Shown one piece after another: positions 15,639-24,780 of a stretch of 64,000 nt of DNA. The first letter of the stretch is position 1. The number at the start of each line of letters is the position of its first letter. The notes beneath the pieces were generated by a model. The model saw nothing but the letters and a program-made list of their open reading frames with translations, searched no databases and had not been told where the DNA came from. The position numbers and the translations under genes are program-made. Source of the DNA: Herbiconiux solani NBRC 106740 (lineage in GTDB: Bacteria; Actinomycetota; Actinomycetes; Actinomycetales; Microbacteriaceae); the NCBI RefSeq assembly GCF_001571005.1, contig NZ_BCST01000003.1, positions 248,001 to 312,000 on the forward strand, in the 5' to 3' direction.

Positions 15639-16429
15639 CGGATGAGATCGCCGGACCGATCCGGGTCGTGCTCGCCGACGATCAGGATCTGGTGCGGGTG
15701 GGGCTGCGCATGATCCTCGAGTCGGAGGACGGCATCGAGGTCGTCGGCGAGGCGCGCAACGGTGTCGAGGCGATCGAGGTCGTCACGGCGCTCGCGCCCG
15801 ACGTGGTCTGCATGGACGTGCAGATGCCCGAGCTCGACGGGCTCGCAGCGACACGGGCGCTCATCGCGGCCGGGAGCCCGACGGGCGTGCTCGTGCTCAC
15901 GACCTTCAACCGCGACGACTACCTCTTCGAGGCGCTCGAGGCCGGGGCGAGCGGGTTCGTGCTGAAGAACTCCTCGCCCGAGGAGCTCGTCGCGGCCGTG
16001 CAGGTCGTGGCCCGCGGGGATGCGCTGCTGTCTCCGGACGTGACCCGGCGCGTGATCGAGACGTTCACCCGCACCGGGCCGGCTGCCGGCGGCCGCGACT
16101 CGGCGAGCGCTTCGGCTGGCCCGGCTGCTTCAGCCGCTCAGGCTGCTCCGGCATCCCATCCCCCGCACGAACTCGCGGCGACATCGTCGGCGACGGCCGA
16201 GCATCCGCGGCTGTCCGAGCTCACCGACCGCGAGCGGGAGGTGCTCGAGCTGATCGCGCTGGGGCTGTCGAACGCCGAGATCGCGGCGCGCCTGTACCTC
16301 GGCGAGGCGACGATCAAGACGCACGTGTCGAAGGTGCTGCAGAAGCTGGGCCTCCGCGACCGCATCCAGGCCGTCGTCTTCGCCTACGAGAACGGTGTGA
16401 CGGTACCCGGGGGCGACCCGGCGCCCTGA
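15635..16429 (+). CDS. NarL/LuxR-type response regulator
   Basis: A 264-residue two-component regulator. The receiver domain (about 9-125) has the acidic pair ADDQ, phospho-acceptor Asp61 in CMDVQMPELDG, the Thr of LTTF and the Lys of FVLKNSS. A roughly 55-residue Ala/Ser-rich linker follows, then the LuxR HTH (about 190-255: LSELTDREREVLELIALGLS, AEIAARLYLGEATIKTHVSK). It overlaps the histidine kinase gene by 4 nt. A small opposite-strand gene separates the pair from the ABC exporter genes at 16854; control of that exporter is plausible because NarL-type systems often regulate adjacent ABC exporters. Confidence 0.94.
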   Translation: MTDEIAGPIRVVLADDQDLVRVGLRMILESEDGIEVVGEARNGVEAIEVVTALAPDVVCMDVQMPELDGLAATRALIAAGSPTGVLVLTTFNRDDYLFEALEAGASGFVLKNSSPEELVAAVQVVARGDALLSPDVTRRVIETFTRTGPAAGGRDSASASAGPAASAAQAAPASHPPHELAATSSATAEHPRLSELTDREREVLELIALGLSNAEIAARLYLGEATIKTHVSKVLQKLGLRDRIQAVVFAYENGVTVPGGDPAP

Positions 16430-16486
16430 GTCACGGCCACCCGAGGGCGTCGCCGGGGCCCGAGGGGGTACCCGCGCTCGAAAGGG

Positions 16487-16627
16487 CTACTTCTTCTTGT
16501 TGGCGTTCGAGACGACGTCGGCCGAGTGATCCTGGCGGTCGCCCTTGGCCTTCTTGTCGGCGCGCTTCTCTTTGAGCGAGCGAGCGGCGGGTTTGGCGAC
16601 GGCCTTGCGTGCGGATTTCTCAGCCAT
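16487..16627 (-). CDS. Small basic protein, 46 residues
   Basis: A Lys/Arg/Ala-rich protein beginning MAEKSARKAVAKPAARSLKE and ending VSNANKKK. GGAAG lies 4-9 nt before the ATG at 16627. It has no membrane segment or Cys and is probably cytoplasmic, perhaps nucleic-acid-bound because of its charge. I know of no assigned function. It is encoded against the flanking operons. Confidence 0.7.
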   Translation of the reverse strand: MAEKSARKAVAKPAARSLKEKRADKKAKGDRQDHSADVVSNANKKK

Positions 16628-16741
16628 GATGCTTCCTTCGTCGGAGCACGATGGCTCGGTACCCGAAGGGTATGCCCCCGGGGCCCCGCCGTCCGACCAT
16701 CCCCCGCATTGCCAGCCGATCCCCACCCCGCCCGCGTCCCT

Positions 16742-16788
16742 CATCCTCCCGGCGGAGCCAACATCCCCACGCCCATCCTCCCGGCGGA
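16742..16788. repeat. 15-bp direct repeat before the ABC exporter
   Basis: CATCCTCCCGGCGGA occurs at 16742-16756 and 16774-16788, a 32-bp period (about three helical turns). It lies 66-112 bp upstream of the ABC ATPase start and may be a pair of activator sites, for example for the response regulator at 15635. Alternatively it is an accident of the abundant GGATGC/GCATCC words. Confidence 0.4.
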
Positions 16789-16853
16789 TGCCCCCGATCA
16801 CCCCGCTCCGTAGCGTGGATCGTGCAGGACGACCCTCCACGGAAGGAGCCCCC

Positions 16854-17780
16854 ATGCTCGAGATCGACGACGTCTCCCGCAGCTTCGGCACCAGGAAAGT
16901 GCTCGACCGCGTGAGCTTCACCGTCGGCGACGGCCGGATGACCGGCTTCGTCGGCGGCAACGGTGCCGGCAAGACCACGACGATGCGCATCATCCTCGGC
17001 GTGCTCTCGAGCGACACCGGCACGGTCACGCTCGACGGCGTGCGCCTGACCCCCGCCGACCGCGCACTCTTCGGCTACATGCCCGAGGAGCGCGGGCTCT
17101 ACCCGAAGATGAAGGTCGCCGAGCAGATCGTCTACTTGGGCCGACTGCACGGGATGAGCGACAAGGCCGCCCGCGCCAGCACCGACGGCCTGCTCGACCG
17201 CCTCGGCCTCGGCGAGCGCGGCGGCGAGACCGTCGAGAGCCTCTCGCTCGGAAACCAGCAGCGCGCCCAGATCGCCGCCGCGCTCGTGCACGACCCCGAC
17301 GTACTGGTGCTCGACGAGCCCTTCTCGGGCCTCGACCCGATCGCAGTCGAGACCGTGCAGGCGGTGCTCTCCGAGCGGGCGGCGGCCGGTGTGCCGGTTC
17401 TCTTCTCCTCCCACCAGCTCGACATCGTCGAACGTCTCTGCGACGACCTGGTGGTGATCGCGGGCGGCACGATCCGGGCCAGCGGGTCCCGGGAGCAGCT
17501 CCGCGACGAGCACTCCTCGCCCCGCTACGAGATCGAGGTCTCGGGTGATGCGGGATGGATCCGCGACGTCCCCGGCGTCCGCGTGATCGAGCTCGACGGC
17601 GCCTACGCGCAGTTCGAGGTCGCAGCGACGGCGGCCCACGCCGAACCCGCCGTCGCTGCGACCGCGACCTCGCTCGCCGCGCAGGCCGTCCTCGCGCGCG
17701 CCGTCTCGACCGGTGCCGTCGCCCGGTTCGCCCCCATCCGCCCCACCCTCGCGCAGATCTTCAAGGAGGTCGTGAAATGA
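16854..17780 (+). CDS. ABC exporter ATP-binding protein, NatA-like
   Basis: A 308-residue ABC ATPase. Walker A is GGNGAGKTT (residues 34-42), the signature is LSLGNQQRAQIAAAL, Walker B is VLVLDEPFSGLDP, and the switch His is in FSSHQLD. The Ser-Leu-Gly-Asn form of the signature and the roughly 90-residue C-terminal extension are typical of the NatA-type subfamily. AAGGAG lies 6 nt before the ATG at 16854. The stop overlaps the permease start (ATGA). Together they form an ABC-2 exporter of unknown substrate; sodium or peptide efflux are family precedents only. Confidence 0.92.
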   Translation: MLEIDDVSRSFGTRKVLDRVSFTVGDGRMTGFVGGNGAGKTTTMRIILGVLSSDTGTVTLDGVRLTPADRALFGYMPEERGLYPKMKVAEQIVYLGRLHGMSDKAARASTDGLLDRLGLGERGGETVESLSLGNQQRAQIAAALVHDPDVLVLDEPFSGLDPIAVETVQAVLSERAAAGVPVLFSSHQLDIVERLCDDLVVIAGGTIRASGSREQLRDEHSSPRYEIEVSGDAGWIRDVPGVRVIELDGAYAQFEVAATAAHAEPAVAATATSLAAQAVLARAVSTGAVARFAPIRPTLAQIFKEVVK

Positions 17781-18955
17781 GCACCCTCTCCCCCACCGCA
17801 GGTCCGACGCCGCCCACTCGCGCCGGCCGCGCCGGCCGCCCCGACCGCCCGTCGAGCCCCGGCGTCGTGCAGGCCACCTGGCTCGTCGCCCAGCGCGAGA
17901 TCACGATGCGGCTGCGCAGCAAGGCCTTCCTCATCTCGACGGCGGTGCTGCTGCTCGCCATCCTCGCCTCCATCGTGGTGAGCGGATTCCTCGGCGCCTC
18001 CGCCGCATCCTCGGCCACGAAGGTCGCGACCGTCGGCCAGACCTCCGCGGTCGTCGAGGGCGTGCAGGGACTCGAGGTCACCCAGGCCGACTCGGTCGAA
18101 GCCGCCGAGCAGCTCGTGCGCGACGGCACCGTCGATGCCGCGATCGTGCCCGCCGAGGGCGACGCGGGAGCGGCATCCTCCCTCCCCTATGAGGTGGTCG
18201 CCCTCGACTCCACCCCCACCGGAGTCGTCTCCCTGCTGAGCGTCACCCCGACGGTGCAGCTGCTCGAGCCGTCCGACGACAGTGACGGCCCCCTGGCCTA
18301 CATCATCGGCATCGCGTTCGGCATCGTGTTCTTCATGTCGGCCGTGACCTTCGGCTCGACCATCGCGCAGAGCGTGGTCGAGGAGAAGCAGACGCGGGTC
18401 GTCGAGATCCTGCTCTCCACGATCTCGGCGCGCGAACTGATGGCCGGAAAGGTGGTCGGCAACAGCATCCTGGCCTTCGGGCAGATCGCCCTGATCGCGG
18501 TGATGGCCGTACTCGGGCTCACGATCACGGGTCAATCCGCGCTGCTCGGACTGCTCGGCCCCGCCATCGCCTGGTTCGTCGTCTTCTTCGTCTTCGGCTT
18601 CGTGCTGATCGCGGCGCTCTACGCGGCGACGGCGGCCCTCGTCTCGCGGCAGGAGGAGGTCGCCTCGGTCACCTCCCCCGTCACGACGCTCGTGATGATC
18701 CCGTACTTCCTCGTCATCTTCTTCAACTCGAACGAGACCGTGATGGCGATCATGTCGTACGTGCCCTTCTCCGCCCCGATCGGGATGCCGCTTCGGCTGT
18801 TCCTGGGCGACGCCGCGTGGTGGGAGCCGCTCGTCTCGCTCGTGATCCTCGTCGCGACGACGGCGCTCGTGATCGCGCTCGGCTCGCGGATCTACTCGAA
18901 CTCGCTGCTCCGCACCGGGGCGCGGGTGAGCCTGAAGGACGCCCTGCGCGGCTGA
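17777..18955 (+). CDS. ABC-2 type permease, NatB-like
   Basis: A 392-residue permease with a Pro-rich cytoplasmic N-terminus, one transmembrane helix near residues 55-80, a large extracytoplasmic domain (about 85-175), and then five to six helices. VEEKQTRVVEILLSTISARE is the conserved cytoplasmic loop of the NatB/ABC-2 family that contacts the ATPase. It partners with the ATPase at 16854 by a 4-nt overlap. Confidence 0.9.
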   Translation: MSTLSPTAGPTPPTRAGRAGRPDRPSSPGVVQATWLVAQREITMRLRSKAFLISTAVLLLAILASIVVSGFLGASAASSATKVATVGQTSAVVEGVQGLEVTQADSVEAAEQLVRDGTVDAAIVPAEGDAGAASSLPYEVVALDSTPTGVVSLLSVTPTVQLLEPSDDSDGPLAYIIGIAFGIVFFMSAVTFGSTIAQSVVEEKQTRVVEILLSTISARELMAGKVVGNSILAFGQIALIAVMAVLGLTITGQSALLGLLGPAIAWFVVFFVFGFVLIAALYAATAALVSRQEEVASVTSPVTTLVMIPYFLVIFFNSNETVMAIMSYVPFSAPIGMPLRLFLGDAAWWEPLVSLVILVATTALVIALGSRIYSNSLLRTGARVSLKDALRG

Positions 18956-18994
18956 CCGGACGCCGGTGTCGGCGGGGTTTGAGACACTGGAGGG

Positions 18995-20068
18995 GTGACC
19001 GACTCCTCAACTCAGCCCCTGCACGACACCGGCTACCGCGGCTTCGCCTCCGACAACTACGCCGGAGTGCATCCCGAGGTGCTCGAGGCCATCGCCCGCG
19101 CCAACGGCGGGCACCAGATCGCGTACGGCGAAGACGTCTACACGGCCGAACTGCAGAACGTCATCCGTCGGCAGTTCGGCGACGAGGCCGAGGCCTTCCC
19201 GGTCTTCAACGGCACCGGCGCCAACGTCGTCGGTCTGCAGTCGATGCTGCCCCGCTGGGGTGCCGTGGTCTGCTCGACGACGGCACACATCCACACCGAC
19301 GAGAACGCGGCGCCCGAGCGGGTGGCAGGCCTCAAGCTGCTCACCGTGCCGACGCCCGACGGCAAGCTCACGCCCGAGCTGATCGACGTCGAGGCCTGGG
19401 GCTGGGGCGACGAGCACCGCGCCCAGCCGCTGACGGTCTCGATCACGCAGACCACCGAGCTCGGCACCGCCTACTCGGTCGAGGAGGTGGCGGCGATCGC
19501 CGACCACGTGCACGCCCGCGGCATGACCCTCCACCTCGACGGCTCGCGCATCTCGAACGCGGCGGCCTCACTCGGCGTGCCGCTTCGCGCGTTCACGACG
19601 GATGCGGGGGTCGACGTGCTCTCGCTCGGCGGCACCAAGAACGGCCTGCTCTACGGCGAGGCCGTCGTGGTGCTGAACCGGGCGGCGGTCGACGGCATCC
19701 CGTTCCTGCGCAAGCTCGACATGCAGCTGGCCTCGAAGATGCGGTTCGTCTCGGCGCAGCTGATCGAGCTCTACGGCACCGATCTCTGGCTGCGGTCGGC
19801 CTCGCACGCGAACGCCATGGCGGCACGCCTGCGGGCGGCGGTGTCGGGGCTGCCGGGGGTCACCCTGACGCAGGAGACGCAGTCGAACGCGGTCTTCGCG
19901 ATCGTGCCGCCCGGGGTGGCCGACCGCCTGCGCCAGTCGTTCCGGTTCTACGACTGGAACCCGGCGACCGGGGAAGTGCGCTGGATGTGCGCCTTCGACA
20001 CCACCCCCGCCGACATCGACGCCTTCGCGGCGGCCCTGGCCCGCGAGCTCGAGGCCCCCGCCGCCTGA
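18995..20068 (+). CDS. Low-specificity L-threonine aldolase-type PLP enzyme
   Basis: A 357-residue fold-type I PLP enzyme of the beta-eliminating lyase/threonine aldolase family, which cleaves L-threonine or L-allo-threonine to glycine and acetaldehyde. It opens with RGFASDNYAGVHPEVLEAI; FNGTGANVVGL holds the cofactor phosphate, HLDGSRISNAA carries the PLP-pyridine Asp, and LSLGGTKNG contains the Schiff-base Lys. The start is GTG at 18995 with GGAGGG directly before it; the ACACT box 6 nt upstream would also allow a leaderless start. It is a single gene. The N-terminus ASDNYAGVHP differs from canonical SDTVTxP, so related lyase activity is possible. Confidence 0.85.
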   Translation: MTDSSTQPLHDTGYRGFASDNYAGVHPEVLEAIARANGGHQIAYGEDVYTAELQNVIRRQFGDEAEAFPVFNGTGANVVGLQSMLPRWGAVVCSTTAHIHTDENAAPERVAGLKLLTVPTPDGKLTPELIDVEAWGWGDEHRAQPLTVSITQTTELGTAYSVEEVAAIADHVHARGMTLHLDGSRISNAAASLGVPLRAFTTDAGVDVLSLGGTKNGLLYGEAVVVLNRAAVDGIPFLRKLDMQLASKMRFVSAQLIELYGTDLWLRSASHANAMAARLRAAVSGLPGVTLTQETQSNAVFAIVPPGVADRLRQSFRFYDWNPATGEVRWMCAFDTTPADIDAFAAALARELEAPAA

Positions 20069-20085
20069 CCCGCCTCGCTGGGGCG

Positions 20086-20490
20086 TCAGGCCTGGCTGAT
20101 GCGCAGGAGGTTGCCCGCGGGGTCGCGGAAGGCCGCATCCCGAACGCCCCAGAACTGATCGGCCGGCTCCTGGATGATCTCGGCGGTCCCGGCGGCCCGC
20201 ACCTGCTCGAACGTCGCATCCAAGTCGTCCGTGCGGAACAGGATGCCCGGCAGCTCGCCCTTCGCGAGCATGGCGGCGATCGCGTCGCCGTCCTCCTGCG
20301 AGCGCCCGGCGTGCGGCTGCGAGAGCACGATCTCGATCTCGGGCTGGGATGCGGTGGCCAGGGTGATCCAGCGGAAGCCGTCGTTGGCGACCTCGTTGCG
20401 CACCTCGAGGCCCAGGGCGTCACGGTAGAAGGCGAGTGCCTCGTCGGGGTCGTCGACGAAGACGTGGACATGGCTGAGAGAAACGGTCAT
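20086..20490 (-). CDS. VOC (glyoxalase/bleomycin resistance-like) family protein
   Basis: A 134-residue vicinal-oxygen-chelate protein with two beta-alpha-beta modules: VHVFVDDPDEALAFYRDALGL in the first, LFRTDDLDATFEQVRAAG in the second, and FRDPAGNLLRI at the end. Metal-ligand candidates are His8 and the Glu residues of the beta strands. It lies 10 nt downstream of an AraC regulator on the same strand, a frequent regulator/VOC pairing. The substrate is not evident. Confidence 0.88.
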   Translation of the reverse strand: MTVSLSHVHVFVDDPDEALAFYRDALGLEVRNEVANDGFRWITLATASQPEIEIVLSQPHAGRSQEDGDAIAAMLAKGELPGILFRTDDLDATFEQVRAAGTAEIIQEPADQFWGVRDAAFRDPAGNLLRISQA

Positions 20491-20500
20491 GCCGCCGACG

Positions 20501-21019
20501 TTAGCGGGCGGCGATGGCCGGGGCTTCTCCGATCCTGCTCGATGCGGGTGCGGCATCGGATGCGTCGGCCGGTGAGGATGCGGCAACCGATGTGGCAATC
20601 GATGCGGCCGCCGGCTCGCGACGCGGCCGCCCCAGCACCATCGCCGCGCAGAGCGGTACCACCTCGCTCGCCCCGTGCTCCCGGGCCCGGTACGCGCTCG
20701 GGGTCTCGCCGACGATCTCGGTGAAGCGCGAGCTGAAGGATCCGAGGCTGGTGCAGCCGACCGCGAAGCAGGCGTCGCTGACGCTCACGTCGCCGCGCCG
20801 GAGCAGGGCCATCGCCCGCTCGATCCGCCGGGTCATCAGGTGCGAGTAGGGCGTCTCGCCGTAGACCTCGCGGAACCGGCGGCTGAAGTGCGCGGCCGAC
20901 ATCAGCGCGGTGCGAGCCAGCGCCGGAACGTCGAGCGGTTGAGCGAACTCCCGGTCCATCCGGTCGCGGGCGCGACGCAGGCGGCGGAGCTCGTCGAGGT
21001 CGAGGGCTGCGGCGCTCAT
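20501..21019 (-). CDS. AraC family regulator, HTH domain plus tail
   Basis: A 172-residue regulator in which the two AraC helix-turn-helix motifs are at the N-terminus (residues about 12-110: LDVPALARTALMSAAHFSRR and VSVSDACFAVGCTSLGSFSS). An Ala/Ser-rich tail without a sensory domain follows. The ATG at 21019 gives the usual MSAAA start; an in-frame GTG at 21034 is less likely. It leads the VOC gene, 10 nt away, and probably regulates it. The divergent copper operon begins 49 bp away, so their promoters may interfere. Confidence 0.87.
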   Translation of the reverse strand: MSAAALDLDELRRLRRARDRMDREFAQPLDVPALARTALMSAAHFSRRFREVYGETPYSHLMTRRIERAMALLRRGDVSVSDACFAVGCTSLGSFSSRFTEIVGETPSAYRAREHGASEVVPLCAAMVLGRPRREPAAASIATSVAASSPADASDAAPASSRIGEAPAIAAR

Positions 21020-21041
21020 CCTCACATCATGCACCTATGGT

Positions 21042-21056
21042 TACCCCAGGGGGGTA
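21042..21056. promoter_or_regulatory. CsoR-type copper operator
   Basis: TACCCCAGGGGGGTA, an A/T-bordered G/C inverted repeat typical of CsoR sites, overlaps the TATATT -10 box at 21055-21060. The operon it precedes ends with a csoR gene. Confidence 0.8.
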
Positions 21057-21060
21057 TATT
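21055..21060 (+). promoter_or_regulatory. -10 box of the copper ATPase operon
   Basis: TATATT ends 7 nt before the ATG at 21068 with no ribosome binding site, so the message is probably leaderless. It overlaps the CsoR operator, so bound repressor would block RNA polymerase. Confidence 0.6.
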
Positions 21061-21067
21061 TGGATGC

Positions 21068-23455
21068 ATGAGTACCGAGTCGCACCGCCCCGCCTCCGAC
21101 ACCCCCGAGCCCGCCGCATCCGCCGGCGAGGTCGTCGAACCTGGCCACGAGCACGCCGGTCACGACCACTCGGTTCACGAGTCTCACGACCACTCCGGCC
21201 ATGCCGACCACAACCACTCCGCCCACGATCACATGGGCCACTCCGGCCACGGAGATCACGCGGGCCACTCCGGCCACGACCACTCCGGCCACGTCGCCAT
21301 GTTCCGCCGCCTGTTCTGGGTGATGCTCGTCGTCGCGGTGCCCGTCGTGGTCTTCAGCCCGATGTTCGCGATGATCCTCGGCTACGACCTCCCCGCCGAC
21401 GGCCCCCTGACCTGGATCTCCCCCATCCTCGGCACCGTCATGTTCGTGCTCGGCGGTCGCCCGTTCCTCACCGGCGGCGTCGACGAGCTCCGCGCGAAGC
21501 AGCCCGGAATGATGCTCCTGATCGCCCTCGCGATCACCGTCGCCTTCGTCGCCTCCTGGGGCGCGACCCTCGGCCTCCTCGACCACGAGCTCGACTTCTG
21601 GTGGGAGCTCGCCCTCCTCATCGTGATCATGCTGCTCGGCCACTGGATCGAGATGCGCTCCCTCGCCCAGACCACCTCGGCCCTCGACTCGCTCGCCGCG
21701 CTCCTGCCCGACGAGGCCGAGCGCATCGACGCCGACGGCTCCACCACCCCTGTCCCGCCCGCCGACCTCGCTCCCGGCGACCTCGTCATCGTGCGCCCGG
21801 GCGGCCGCGTGCCGGCCGACGGCGAGGTCACCGAGGGCTCGGCCGCGGTCGACGAGTCGATGATCACCGGCGAATCGGATGCGGTGCGTCGCGGCCCCGG
21901 CGACCACGTCGTCGCCGGGACGGTCGCGACCGACTCGGTGCTGCGCATCCGTGTCACGGCGGTCGGCGACGACACCGCACTGGCCGGCATCCAGCGGCTG
22001 GTCACCGAGGCGCAGAGCTCGAGCTCGCGGGCGCAGCGCATCGCCGACCGGGCCGCGGGCTGGCTGTTCTGGTTCGCGCTCGGCTCGGGGGTCATCACCG
22101 CAATCGTCTGGACCCTCGTCGGCAGCCCCGACGACGCGGTCGTCCGCACGATCACCGTGCTCGTCATCGCCTGCCCGCACGCGCTCGGTCTCGCCATCCC
22201 GCTCGTCGTCTCGATCGCGACCGAGCGCGCCGCGAAGGCCGGCATCCTGGTCAAGGACCGCCTGGCGCTCGAGACCATGCGCACGGTCGACACGGTGCTC
22301 TTCGACAAGACCGGAACCCTGACCGTCGGGGCCCCCGTCGTGACCGACGTCGTGGTCTCCGCGACGGCCGGCTCCTCGACCACCGCCGCCAGCCGCTCCT
22401 CCGACCCGTCCACCGCCGGACCCACCTCCGCCGTCACGCCCGACGAGCTGCTCGCGCTGGCCGCCGCCGCGGAGGCCGACAGCGAGCATCCGCTGGCCCG
22501 CGCCATCGTCAGGGCGGCCCGGGAGCGCGGGCTCGACGTGCCGGCGGCGAGCGGATTCGAGGCCTCTCCTGCCGTCGGCGTCTCGGCGACCGTCGACGGT
22601 GCGCTCGTGCGCGTCGGCGGACCCCGCCTGCTGGCCGCGACGATCGGCCGGCAGGGCCGCGACGGCCGGAATGACGAGAGCGTCGGCACCGACAGCTCCG
22701 GCCACGCCGCAGGCGGCAGCACCGGCCGGGCCGCGGTCGACGCCACCACCGACACCGGCCACGCCGCCCACACCGACGACACCGCCGCCGCCCACCCCGG
22801 TCACACCGTGCTGCACGTCGTGCGCGACGGCGAGGTGCTCGGCCGGATCGCCCTGGCCGACGAGATCCGCCCCGAGTCGCGGCAGGCCGTCGACGAGCTG
22901 CGGCAACGGGGAATCGAGGTCGTCATGATCACCGGCGACGCCCCCTCGGTCGCCGACGCCGTCGCCCGCGAGCTCGGCATCACCCGCGTCTTCGCCGGCG
23001 TCCGGCCCGAGGACAAGTCGGCGAAGGTCGCCGAACTGCAGTCCGAGGGGCGCAAGGTCGCCATGGTCGGCGACGGCGTGAACGACGCCCCGGCCCTCGC
23101 CCGGGCCGATGTCGGCATCGCGATCGGCGCCGGAACCGACGTCGCCATCGCCTCGGCCGGCGTCATCCTGATCAGCGACGACCCCCGCTCGGTGGTCTCG
23201 GTGATCACGCTGTCGAAGGCGGGCTACCGCAAGATGACGCAGAACCTCTGGTGGGCCGCCGGCTACAACCTGCTGTCGGTGCCGCTGGCCGCCGGGGTGC
23301 TCGCGCCGATCGGTTTCGTGCTGCCGATGTCGGTGGGGGCGGTGCTGATGTCGCTCTCGACGATCATCGTGGCGCTCAACGCGCAACTCCTCCGTCGCCT
23401 CGACCTGCGACCGGATGCACGCCCCACCTCCCGCACGACCCCGAACGGACGCTGA
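21068..23455 (+). CDS. copB: P1B-type heavy-metal ATPase, CopB-like (CPH motif)
   Basis: A 795-residue metal-exporting P-type ATPase. The N-terminal 26-75 residues are a His-rich metal-binding tail with repeated HSGHDH-like units, replacing the usual CxxC domain. The transmembrane metal site reads ACPHAL, the CPH form of the P1B-3 (CopB) subgroup that exports copper. Phosphorylation motif DKTGTLT, TGES and [10 protein letters not shown] are intact. A second His-containing insertion ([16 protein letters not shown]) sits in the nucleotide-binding domain. The ATG is next to a CsoR operator, and csoR follows 1 nt after the stop. Copper is favoured over silver or zinc by this context. Confidence 0.93.
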   Translation: MSTESHRPASDTPEPAASAGEVVEPGHEHAGHDHSVHESHDHSGHADHNHSAHDHMGHSGHGDHAGHSGHDHSGHVAMFRRLFWVMLVVAVPVVVFSPMFAMILGYDLPADGPLTWISPILGTVMFVLGGRPFLTGGVDELRAKQPGMMLLIALAITVAFVASWGATLGLLDHELDFWWELALLIVIMLLGHWIEMRSLAQTTSALDSLAALLPDEAERIDADGSTTPVPPADLAPGDLVIVRPGGRVPADGEVTEGSAAVDESMITGESDAVRRGPGDHVVAGTVATDSVLRIRVTAVGDDTALAGIQRLVTEAQSSSSRAQRIADRAAGWLFWFALGSGVITAIVWTLVGSPDDAVVRTITVLVIACPHALGLAIPLVVSIATERAAKAGILVKDRLALETMRTVDTVLFDKTGTLTVGAPVVTDVVVSATAGSSTTAASRSSDPSTAGPTSAVTPDELLALAAAAEADSEHPLARAIVRAARERGLDVPAASGFEASPAVGVSATVDGALVRVGGPRLLAATIGRQGRDGRNDESVGTDSSGHAAGGSTGRAAVDATTDTGHAAHTDDTAAAHPGHTVLHVVRDGEVLGRIALADEIRPESRQAVDELRQRGIEVVMITGDAPSVADAVARELGITRVFAGVRPEDKSAKVAELQSEGRKVAMVGDGVNDAPALARADVGIAIGAGTDVAIASAGVILISDDPRSVVSVITLSKAGYRKMTQNLWWAAGYNLLSVPLAAGVLAPIGFVLPMSVGAVLMSLSTIIVALNAQLLRRLDLRPDARPTSRTTPNGR

Positions 23456-23456
23456 C

Positions 23457-23813
23457 ATGCCTGACCACACCCCCACCCCAGACGGCGCAACCCACGACGC
23501 CACTTTCGACGACGGCTCCGGCGCACCGCACCACCACGGCTACATCGGCAACAAGGATGCCTACCTCAAGCGTCTGCGCCGCATCGAGGGCCAGGCCCGC
23601 GGACTGCAGAACATGGTGGCCGACGAGAAGTACTGCATCGACATCCTGACCCAGATCTCGGCGATGACGAGCGCGCTCGAGTCGGTGGCGTTGGGGCTGC
23701 TCGACGAGCACCTCAACCACTGCGTCGTCGAGGCCGTGGCCGAGGGCGGTCCGGTCGCCGAGGAGAAACTCCGCGAGGCTTCGGCCGCCATCGCCCGCCT
23801 CGTGCGCTCCTGA
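23457..23813 (+). CDS. csoR: CsoR family copper-sensing repressor
   Basis: A 118-residue all-helical repressor of the CsoR/RcnR family. After a His/Asp-rich N-terminal tail, the core has AYLKRLRRIEGQARGLQNMV, the first Cu(I) ligand in KYCIDILTQI, and the His and second Cys in HLNHCVVEAV, the complete Cys-His-Cys site. It binds DNA without Cu(I) and releases it when metal-bound. It starts 1 nt after the ATPase stop, so it is co-transcribed and autoregulated through the operator at 21042-21056. Confidence 0.93.
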   Translation: MPDHTPTPDGATHDATFDDGSGAPHHHGYIGNKDAYLKRLRRIEGQARGLQNMVADEKYCIDILTQISAMTSALESVALGLLDEHLNHCVVEAVAEGGPVAEEKLREASAAIARLVRS

Positions 23814-23895
23814 CCGGCGCGTCCACCGCATCCACTGGGCGTCTCAGCCCGCCGCCCCGCCCGCACCCACTGAGCGTCTGCGGAGGAATGATGCC

Positions 23896-23901
23896 TAGGC
23901 T
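23896..23901 (+). promoter_or_regulatory. -10 box, probable leaderless promoter of the DedA gene
   Basis: TAGGCT ends exactly 6 nt before the ATG at 23908; no ribosome binding site is seen. Confidence 0.55.
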
Positions 23902-23907
23902 GAACGC

Positions 23908-24780
23908 ATGAGCCTGGCCTTCGCCGACCCGTACCTCCTGACCGTCTCGACGGCCTCGGACGCCCCGAGCCTCGCGCCGACCACCGGAATCACGGACGCT
24001 GCGGCCAGCGCCACGACCGCCACCAGCGCCACCAGCACCTCCGGTTCCACGAGCGCCTCCGCCGCAGCCGGCCCCGCGAGCTCGGCCGACGGCGAAGGCG
24101 CCACCGACACCGGCCTCGGCGTGATCGGCGACTGGGTCGTCGGCCTGATGGAGACCCTTGGCGCCCCGGGCGCGGGCCTCGCCGTCGCGATCGAGAACCT
24201 GTTCCCGCCCATCCCGAGCGAGGTCATCCTGCCCCTCGCCGGGTTCGCCGCCAGCCGAGGCGACCTGAACCTCGTCGCGGCCATCGTCTTCACCACCCTC
24301 GGTTCACTGATCGGGGCGCTGGCGCTCTACGGCATCGGCGCCTGGCTCGGCCGCGACCGGATGCGCGCGATCGCCCGCAAGCTCCCCCTCGTCGACGTGC
24401 ACGACGTCGATCGCACGGAGGCGTGGTTCCAGCGGCACGGCTCGAAGGCGGTCTTCTTCGGGCGGATGATCCCGATCTTCCGCAGCCTGATCTCGATCCC
24501 GGCGGGCATCGAGCGGATGCCGGTGTGGAAGTTCGCCCTCCTCACCACTACGGGCAGCCTGATCTGGAACTCGGTCTTCATCCTCGCCGGGTTCTGGCTC
24601 GGCGAGCAGTGGCACGTGGTCGAGCAGTACGCCGACATCCTGAAGTACGTCGTGATCGCCGGCGTCGTCGGGGCGGTCGCCTGGTTCGTGATCGGCCGGG
24701 TGCGCAAGCACCGCCGGGGCCACACCGACTCCGCGGCGGCCCGTGCCGACCGCACCTCGCGCGAGCCGCAGGGGGAATGA
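23908..24780 (+). CDS. DedA family membrane protein
   Basis: A 290-residue DedA/VTT-domain protein. The first about 70 residues are an Ala/Thr/Ser-rich extension unusual for the family. Then come ENLFPPIPSEVILPLAGFAA (the family re-entrant segment), GALALYGIGAWLGRD, and FFGRMIPIFRSLISIPAGIERM with the conserved Arg residues. Some DedA proteins flip lipid carriers or affect membrane potential; the role here is not shown. The stop overlaps the ATG of the next membrane protein (ATGA). Confidence 0.9.
   Translation: MSLAFADPYLLTVSTASDAPSLAPTTGITDAAASATTATSATSTSGSTSASAAAGPASSADGEGATDTGLGVIGDWVVGLMETLGAPGAGLAVAIENLFPPIPSEVILPLAGFAASRGDLNLVAAIVFTTLGSLIGALALYGIGAWLGRDRMRAIARKLPLVDVHDVDRTEAWFQRHGSKAVFFGRMIPIFRSLISIPAGIERMPVWKFALLTTTGSLIWNSVFILAGFWLGEQWHVVEQYADILKYVVIAGVVGAVAWFVIGRVRKHRRGHTDSAAARADRTSREPQGE

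Noticed and set aside
21041-23503. 820-codon open frame on the minus strand
   Set aside because: It is a shadow of the copper ATPase gene in a high-GC genome; the ATPase shows all catalytic motifs.
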